From contig NZ_JAHHZN010000002.1 of NCBI RefSeq assembly GCF_018760735.1, positions 1 through 64,000 of the forward strand: a stretch of 64,000 nucleotides of DNA, written 5' to 3'. Shown here one piece after another: positions 59,147-64,000 of the stretch. Within the stretch, counting starts at the first letter, position 1. Each line of letters begins with the position of its first letter. The position numbers and the translations under genes were made by a program. The notes below the pieces were generated by a model, which was not told where the DNA came from, searched no databases, and saw nothing but the letters and a program-made list of their open reading frames with translations. This DNA comes from Hymenobacter piscis. Its GTDB lineage: Bacteria; Bacteroidota; Bacteroidia; Cytophagales; Hymenobacteraceae.

Positions 59147-60703
59147 ATGCTCTTTACGCCCAGTCCCATGCTGCTCAAGCTGCTCTATACCCGCGGCAGC
59201 CTCCACAATACGCCCGAGGGTGTGGCCTTCAGCATCAAAAACCGCCTCGATACGGTCCGCATCACCCGCATCGACTATGTGCAGATTGACGACCAGCGGC
59301 TGGGTGTGGAGCAGATTGCCATCGACCTGGGCCAGGGCGACGTGCGGCCGGCCGTGGCCTTCAACGCCGACGCGGCGGGCTTTACGCTGCCGGTCGGCCA
59401 GTCGGCCACCTTTCACCTGGCCACCGACCAGCTCTCCGAGGGCCTGCACACCGTGCAGATTCAGTTCGCGGCCGACCCGTTCGGCGACCTGACGGTGGAA
59501 GTGGAGGACAGCATCAGCCTGCGGCCCGACAACCGCCCCCGCATCCCGCGCGCCGACCAGGACGACTACGCCGACGAGGCCATTCGGGCCCGCCAGGAAT
59601 TTGCCGAGGAGTTCACGGGCCAGCAGTTCCACCACCTCAAGCAGTACTCCTTCGATGCCCACGAGTTGCAGGGCAACTGCGAGCATTTCACGGGCGTGGC
59701 CCAGATACCGGTGGGCCTGGCCGGGCCCCTGCACGTGAACGGCGAGCACGCCCAGGGCGACTTCCTGATTCCGCTGGCTACCACCGAGGGCACGCTGGTG
59801 GCCAGCTACAACCGCGGCATTCAGCTGCTCAACCTCAGCGGCGGCGTGAAATGCACCGTCATCGGCGACGCCATGCAGCGCGCCCCGGTGTTCGTGTTCG
59901 ACGACGCCCGCGGGGCCCGCGACTTCGGCCGCTGGGTGGAGGAGGAAATCGGCCGCATCCGGCCCGAGGCCGAAAGCACCTCCCGCATTGCCAAGCTCCA
60001 GTACATCGACACCTACCTGAGCAACAAGTTCGCCTACCTGCGCTTCAACTACAGCACCGGTGACGCGGCGGGCCAAAACATGGTGGGCCGGGCCACCTTC
60101 GCGGCCTGCTCCTGGATTCTGGAAAACTACAAGGGCGCGCCCATTCGCCACTTCTACCTCGAATCCAACTTCGCCACCGACAAAAAGGCCTCCCAGATCA
60201 ATGTGATGCGCACCCGCGGTAAGCGCGTGGTGGCCGAAGCCGTCATTAAGCGCGACATCCTGCAGCAGCGCATGCGCGTGACGCCCGAACAGCTGGCCTA
60301 CCACGGGCAGGTAAGCAACGTGGGCGCCTTCATTTCGGGGGCCAACAACAACGGCGCGCACTCGGCCAACGGCATCACGGCCATGTTCATCGCCACCGGC
60401 CAGGACGTGGCCAACGTGTCGGAGTCGTCGGCCGGGGTGCTCTACTCCGAAATCACGCCCGAGAAGGACCTCTACATCAGCATCACCATCCCGAGTCTGA
60501 TTGTAGCCACCCACGGCGGCGGCACCGGCTTGGCCACCCAGAACGAGTACCTGCGCATGCTGGGCTGCGTGGGCCGCGGCACCGTGAACAAGTTCGCCGA
60601 AATCGTGGCCGGCGTGGTGCTGGCCGGCGAGCTCAGCCTGGGCTCGGCCATCAGCAGCTCCGACTGGGTCAGCTCCCACGAGCAGTATGGCCGGAACCGG
60701 TAG
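59147..60703 (+). CDS. Hydroxymethylglutaryl-CoA reductase with extra N-terminal domain
   Basis: 518 residues. The catalytic part starts near residue 140 and carries Glu179 (GNCEHFTGVAQIPVGLAGPL), Lys346 (NFATDKKASQINVM), Asp420 (IATGQDVANVSESSAG) and His511 near the end, matching the class I set (Glu, Lys, Asp, His). Residues 1-130 form an additional beta-rich domain (GVAFSIKNRLDTVRITRIDY; GQSATFHLATDQLSEGLHTV) of unknown role. The enzyme makes mevalonate from HMG-CoA with NAD(P)H in the isoprenoid route. Start ATG 59147. Confidence 0.92.
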   Translation: MLFTPSPMLLKLLYTRGSLHNTPEGVAFSIKNRLDTVRITRIDYVQIDDQRLGVEQIAIDLGQGDVRPAVAFNADAAGFTLPVGQSATFHLATDQLSEGLHTVQIQFAADPFGDLTVEVEDSISLRPDNRPRIPRADQDDYADEAIRARQEFAEEFTGQQFHHLKQYSFDAHELQGNCEHFTGVAQIPVGLAGPLHVNGEHAQGDFLIPLATTEGTLVASYNRGIQLLNLSGGVKCTVIGDAMQRAPVFVFDDARGARDFGRWVEEEIGRIRPEAESTSRIAKLQYIDTYLSNKFAYLRFNYSTGDAAGQNMVGRATFAACSWILENYKGAPIRHFYLESNFATDKKASQINVMRTRGKRVVAEAVIKRDILQQRMRVTPEQLAYHGQVSNVGAFISGANNNGAHSANGITAMFIATGQDVANVSESSAGVLYSEITPEKDLYISITIPSLIVATHGGGTGLATQNEYLRMLGCVGRGTVNKFAEIVAGVVLAGELSLGSAISSSDWVSSHEQYGRNR

Positions 60704-60710
60704 CTGTTGG

Positions 60711-60861
60711 AGAACTTAGAGCTTAGAACTTAGAGTCTAGAACTTAGAACCAAGAAGCGAGCTTCCTGTGCTAATAACCCTGTCTAATAGGGCTATCAGC
60801 ACAGACAGCTCACTTCTTGGTTCTAGGTTCTAGGATCTAAGCTCTAAGTTCTGAGCTCTAA
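60711..60861. repeat. Composite hairpin element D (AGAACTTAGAGC arms)
   Basis: Left: AACTTAGAGCTTAGAACTTA words from 60711, then core AACCAAGAAG(C)GAGC...TGTGCT...CCCT. Right: AGGGCTATCAGCACA...GCTC..CTTCTTGGTT and then CTAGGTTCTAGGATCTAAGC words to 60861. Core stem is about 60748-60780 with 60788-60822. It lies between the HMG-CoA reductase stop and the lipoprotein stop. Confidence 0.88.
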
Positions 60862-60865
60862 AAAA

Positions 60866-61402
60866 CTATGGCTTGCGGGCCTTCACCTTGAAGCGCTCAT
60901 CGGCGCGGATGGTCACGTCCTGGCCCAGGGGCTTTACCACTTCCACGTTGGTGATAAGGGTGTAGGAATCGGCCCGCAGGAACAGGTCCAGCTTCTGGTT
61001 GGCGGGGGTCAGGGAAATGCTGGTAACGCCCGTGGGCACCGGGTTCAAGGAAGCCAGCAGCACCTTGTCGGAGCCCCGGGCGTCGGTGCTGATGTAGATT
61101 TCGATGCGCTTGAGGAAGTCGAAGTTCTGGCCCGTGGGGCTGGTGATGGTGAGGTCGAGCTTTTCCAGGGTCACGTCCTGCACGTAGTCGGCGGAGGTGC
61201 CGTTTTTGGCGTAGGTGCTCTGGCTGCTGGAGGGCACGGCCACCGGCGAGAGCGGGAAAAACTGCCCGAACGGTATCGTTTTCGGAATCACGATGGTCTG
61301 GGAATCCTCCACGTTGAACTCCAGCAGGTCGAGGATTTTCTTGCAGCTGCCCAGCAGGGCCAGGGCCACCAGCAGCGGGGCGAGAAACAGGATTTTTTTC
61401 AT
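60866..61402 (-). CDS. Hypothetical lipoprotein
   Basis: 178 residues. Signal MKKILFLAPLLVALALLGSC with lipobox LGSC, followed by KKILDLLEFNVEDSQTIVIP. The rest is beta-rich (LDLTITSPTGQNFDFLKRIE, ISLTPANQKLDLFLRADSY). No known family is recognised. Its end borders repeat D and its start borders repeat C2. Start ATG 61402; a longer in-frame reading lies in the repeat. Confidence 0.7.
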   Translation of the reverse strand: MKKILFLAPLLVALALLGSCKKILDLLEFNVEDSQTIVIPKTIPFGQFFPLSPVAVPSSSQSTYAKNGTSADYVQDVTLEKLDLTITSPTGQNFDFLKRIEIYISTDARGSDKVLLASLNPVPTGVTSISLTPANQKLDLFLRADSYTLITNVEVVKPLGQDVTIRADERFKVKARKP

Positions 61403-61462
61403 GGGAGTAGAATTTTGCCAGAAATCTACGAAAAGGATGTCCGGGCGGATGGGAGGGGCTAG

Positions 61463-61588
61463 CAGTGAAATAGTGAGGTGGTGAAATGGTGAGTTTGATG
61501 GTCCAGAACCCTTTTTGCACAAATAGCGCATTCAGAGCCCACAGAACATCAAACTCCTTATTTCACCACCTCCCCATTTCCCCGCTAG
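61463..61588. repeat. Composite hairpin element C2 (relative of C1)
   Basis: Left arm GTGAAATAGTGAGGTGGTGA and AATGGTGAGTTTGAT (61464-61499), right arm CATCAAACTCCTTATTTCAC and CACCTCCCCATTTCCCC (61547-61583). The loop contains TGCACAAATAGCGCATTCAG, related to C1. It stands between the lipoprotein start and the homogentisate dioxygenase stop. Confidence 0.85.
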
Positions 61589-62790
61589 TCCATCATATCC
61601 GCCGCTTTGGGCGGGTTGTGGGCTTCGGGCTGCCAGCTGTAGGGATACTTCTCGTCCTCGTAGGCCAGGGCGGCTTCGGTGAGGTAGAGGGGCCGGAAGG
61701 TGTCGAGCATGACGGCCAACTCGTGGGTTTCCTTCTTGCCGATGCTGGCCTCCACGGTGCCGGGGTGCGGGCCGTGCGGGATGCCGCTGGGGTGCCAGGT
61801 AAACGAGGCCAGATCCACGCCCTTGCGCGACATGAAGTTGCCCGCCACGTAGTACAGCACCTCGTCGGAATCGACGTTGGAGTGGTTGTAGGGGGCCGGA
61901 ATGGCCAGCGGGTGGTAGTCGAACAGGCGCGGCACGAAGGAGCAGATGACGAAGTTCTGGCCCTCGAACTGCTGGTGCACGGGTGGCGGCTGGTGGATGC
62001 GGCCGGTAATGGGCTCGAAATCGTGGATGCTGGTGGCGTAGGGGTAGAAGTAGCCGTCCCAGCCCACCACGTCGAAGGGCGAGTGGCCATAAACCAGGGA
62101 GTGGAGCAGCCCGTCCTTTTTCACCCGCACCTCGTACTCGCCCGACTCGCGCACGTCGCCCTCAATCAGCTCCGAAGGACCGCGGAAGTCCCGCTCGCAG
62201 TAAGGCGCGTGTTCCAGCAACTGCCCGAAGTGGTTGCGGTAGCGCCGGCAGGTTTCGATGGGGCTGAACGACTCGATGATGAGCAGGCGTACCGGCCCTT
62301 CCTCGAAGTGGAGCTGATGGATGATAGTGCGCGGAATAACGATGTAGTCGCCGGGCTCGAAGGCCAGCTTGCCCAGCTGGCTCCACAGCTCGCCCCGGCC
62401 CTCGTGCACGAAAATCACCTCATCGGCCAGCGCGTTCTTGTAGTAGTAGTCCATGCGCTGCTCCGTGGGATTACAGATGCTCATGGTCACGTCGGCGTTG
62501 CCGAGCAGGGTCTGGCGGGCCTGGAGGTAGTCGCCGCCGGTGCTGGTCTGGCCCAGGGTGCGCAGGTGGGCGGGGGCCAGAGGGCGGTCCTTGAGCAGCT
62601 TGGGGGCGAAGGGCCGGGCCTCGCCCACCTTGCGGATTTCGGTGGGCGCGTGCCGGTGGTAGAGCAGCGACGACACCCCGTGGAAGCCCAGCGTGCCCAC
62701 CAGCTGCTCGTGGTAGAGCGAGCCGTCGGGTTGCCGGAACTGGGTGTGCCGCTTGCGCGGAATCTGACCTAAGCGTTGATAAAAAGGCAT
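61585..62790 (-). CDS. hmgA: Homogentisate 1,2-dioxygenase
   Basis: 401 residues. Opens the ring of homogentisate in phenylalanine/tyrosine breakdown, using Fe(II). Cupin-type stretches include DEVIFVHEGRGELWSQLGKL, PGDYIVIPRTIIHQLHFEEG and the metal-site pair PYNHSNVDSDEVLYYVAGNF (His...Glu) and GIPHGPHPG. Homologues of this short type occur in Bacteroidota. Start ATG 62790. Related catabolic genes are not adjacent. Confidence 0.93.
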   Translation of the reverse strand: MPFYQRLGQIPRKRHTQFRQPDGSLYHEQLVGTLGFHGVSSLLYHRHAPTEIRKVGEARPFAPKLLKDRPLAPAHLRTLGQTSTGGDYLQARQTLLGNADVTMSICNPTEQRMDYYYKNALADEVIFVHEGRGELWSQLGKLAFEPGDYIVIPRTIIHQLHFEEGPVRLLIIESFSPIETCRRYRNHFGQLLEHAPYCERDFRGPSELIEGDVRESGEYEVRVKKDGLLHSLVYGHSPFDVVGWDGYFYPYATSIHDFEPITGRIHQPPPVHQQFEGQNFVICSFVPRLFDYHPLAIPAPYNHSNVDSDEVLYYVAGNFMSRKGVDLASFTWHPSGIPHGPHPGTVEASIGKKETHELAVMLDTFRPLYLTEAALAYEDEKYPYSWQPEAHNPPKAADMMD

Positions 62791-62867
62791 AACGGGGGTG
62801 GAAATTTCGGGTGGGAAACAAGCAGCAATGCCGGGTGGTGAAGGTACAAAGTTTCTCCGTGGGGTGT

Positions 62868-63080
62868 TTTTGGGTTGTGGGTTGTTGGTTGTTGGTTGTT
62901 GGTTGTCAGAGAAAGGAACGTCATTCCGAGCGAAGGCGCAGCCGCAGCCGAGGAATCTCGCGTGCTGACGTTGTAATGGTAACTCAACGACAGGATTACT
63001 TTATCAACATCAGCACGCGAGATTCCTCGGCTCCGCTCGGAATGACGTTCTTACCCTATCCTCCCCACCACCTCCCCACC
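62868..63080. repeat. Composite hairpin element A7 (CATTCCGAGCG family, mixed arms)
   Basis: Core 62915-63050: left GGAACGTCATTCCGAGCGAA, loop with TCAACGACAGGATTACTTT, right CAACATCAGCACGCGAGATTC... to GGAATGACGTTC. Full-length subtype like A2. The left outer arm is GTTGGTTGTTGG-type (62868-62909) but the right one is CTCCCCACCACCTCCCC-type (63058-63080), so the outer arms do not match as in the other copies. It lies between two divergent genes. Confidence 0.9.
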
Positions 63081-63090
63081 AATTACGCGG

Positions 63091-63098
63091 TACCTTTG
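63091..63098 (+). promoter_or_regulatory. -7 element (TACCTTTG) four bases before the transglutaminase start
   Basis: TACCTTTG matches TAnnTTTG; ATG follows at 63103. As with rlmN, transcription probably begins at or next to the start codon. Confidence 0.6.
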
Positions 63099-63102
63099 CC
63101 CC

Positions 63103-64000
63103 ATGCTGTCTTTCCTGCTGCCCTTACTCGCGCTGCTGGCCCCGGCGGAGGCCGCCCCGGTCCCGCGCACCCGCACGTTCTCCTTCGAGTACACGGCCTT
63201 GGTGCCCGCCGCCCCGGCCGGCACCCGGGCCGTGGATGTGTGGCTGCCGGTGCCCCACGACGATACCTCGCAGCAGGTGCGGGGGCTGCGGGTAACGGCC
63301 CCGGTGCCCTACGATATCCAGACGGGCGAGTACGGCAACCGCATCCTGCACCTGCGGGCCACGGGCGCGAGCCTGCAGGGGTTTCAGGTAACGATGCGCC
63401 TCGACGCCACCCGCCGGGAGCACCTCACGCCCAGCCTTGGCACAGGCCAGCGCCCGGCTAAGGAAAAAGCCGACCCCAACCTGAGCCGCTGGCTGGCCCC
63501 CGACAACCTCGTGCCCCTCGACCCCAAAATCCGCCTCTGGGCCACCGAAGTGGTAACCAGGGCCGGGGCGAAAACCGACCTCGAAAAGGCCCGCGCCATC
63601 TACGAGCACGTGGTGAGCACCGTCAGCTACGACAAAACCGGCCAGGGCTGGGGCCGGGGCGACATCTACTACGCCTGCGACACCCGCCGCGGCAACTGCA
63701 CCGACTTCCACGCCGTGTTTATCGGCTACTGCCGGGCCCTGGGCATTCCGGCCCGCTTCAGCATCGGCTTCCCGCTGCCGCCCGAGCGGGGCGCGGCCGA
63801 AGTGAAAGGCTACCACTGCTGGGCCGAGTTCTTCACTTCCGAAACCGGCTGGGTGCCTATCGACGCCTCCGAAGCCGCTAAAAACCCCGCCCGCCGCAAC
63901 TACTTCTTCGGCGCCCACGACGAGAATCGCCTCGAATTCAGCCGGGGCCGCGACCTGACCCTGACTCCGCGCCAACAGGCCGCCCCGCTCAACTACTTTA
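63103..64000 (+). CDS. Exported transglutaminase-like protease/transferase (continues past the window)
   Basis: 299 residues visible, with no stop before the edge. Signal peptide MLSFLLPLLALLAPAEA. The triad is clear: Cys in RRGNCTDFHAVFIGYCRALG, His in GYHCWAEFFTSE and Asp in VPIDASEAAK. An N-terminal beta domain (TFSFEYTALVPAAPAGTRAV, then RAVDVWLPVPHDD) precedes it, as in many bacterial transglutaminase-core proteins. Periplasmic, probably a peptidase or amide transferase. Confidence 0.88.
   Translation, partial: MLSFLLPLLALLAPAEAAPVPRTRTFSFEYTALVPAAPAGTRAVDVWLPVPHDDTSQQVRGLRVTAPVPYDIQTGEYGNRILHLRATGASLQGFQVTMRLDATRREHLTPSLGTGQRPAKEKADPNLSRWLAPDNLVPLDPKIRLWATEVVTRAGAKTDLEKARAIYEHVVSTVSYDKTGQGWGRGDIYYACDTRRGNCTDFHAVFIGYCRALGIPARFSIGFPLPPERGAAEVKGYHCWAEFFTSETGWVPIDASEAAKNPARRNYFFGAHDENRLEFSRGRDLTLTPRQQAAPLNYF

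Noticed and set aside
59105..60679. 524-codon minus-strand frame opposite HMG-CoA reductase
   Set aside because: Same antisense effect; catalytic residues are on the plus strand.
60704..60865. Possible small genes in repeat D
   Set aside because: Short frames only, all explained by the AGAACTTAG repeats.
1..64000. tRNA or rRNA genes
   Set aside because: I scanned for T-arm (GGTTCGANTCC) and CCA-type ends and for 16S/23S signatures; none found by eye.

Overview
The window looks like a stretch of chromosome from a high-GC, pigmented-type member of the Bacteroidota, most probably Hymenobacter or a close relative in the Cytophagales. Supporting evidence is the TAnnTTTG promoter elements in front of many genes, two secreted proteins with type IX secretion (Por) tails, Bacteroidota-specific families (DUF4295 beside ribosomal L33, a BT_3928-type DoxX protein, DUF5522, SDR-type threonine dehydrogenase) and GC content that by eye is above 60%. 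No rRNA, tRNA, CRISPR array, prophage or defence island was seen. The only classical mobile element is the 5' end of an IS5-type transposase at the left edge.

Layout. 1-300: truncated IS5 transposase and helically phased CACATT repeats. 0.3-5.2 kb: peptide-type ABC permease, BT_3928-type membrane protein, duplicated DUF1599 protein, and divergent folP-cdaA (folate and c-di-AMP synthesis). 5.2-13.5 kb: STAS-like protein, kbl, TerC, patatin, a single-domain BLUF photoreceptor, SDR threonine dehydrogenase, DUF3891 and a lipoprotein. 13.6-24.3 kb: BrkB-type membrane protein, rlmN, LIC_10190-type membrane protein, thioesterase, mnmD, a small MreB-like protein, the DUF2157/GDYXXLXY pair, exbD and 5-formyltetrahydrofolate cyclo-ligase. 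24.3-32.5 kb: bshC, rimO, ftsY, DUF4295, rpmG, an inserted Xaa-Pro aminopeptidase, rpmB and DUF5522. 32.5-42.5 kb: rocD, three related small lipoproteins, hemB, acetyltransferase, PAP2 phosphatase, APC permease, CDF transporter, GH1-like glycosidase and PLD-like protein. 42.6-64 kb: two type IX secretion cargos (PA14-ricin lectin protein, M4 metallopeptidase), ogt, hydrolases, two SDR enzymes, ATP-grasp, M20 peptidase, phytanoyl-CoA dioxygenase-like protein, a decayed TonB gene next to a tandem TonB_C protein, an HMG-CoA reductase with an extra N-terminal domain, homogentisate dioxygenase and a transglutaminase running off the right edge.

Most genes are housekeeping or metabolic and lie in short transcription units. 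Functional links visible here are threonine to glycine (SDR threonine dehydrogenase plus Kbl, 3 kb apart), folP-cdaA overlap, the bshC-cyclo-ligase-exbD run, and the translation/secretion cluster rpmB-rpmG-DUF4295-ftsY-rimO.

The most unusual content is between the genes. At least seven copies of a roughly 95-140 bp hairpin element (arms starting ACGTCATTCCGAGCG) occur, often wrapped in outer arms made of short tandem repeats that are complementary to each other although the repeat word changes from copy to copy. Several unrelated hairpin families have the same two-layer plan, and several genes take their last codons or stop codon from these repeats. This composite-repeat architecture is the best candidate for an under-described system in the window.
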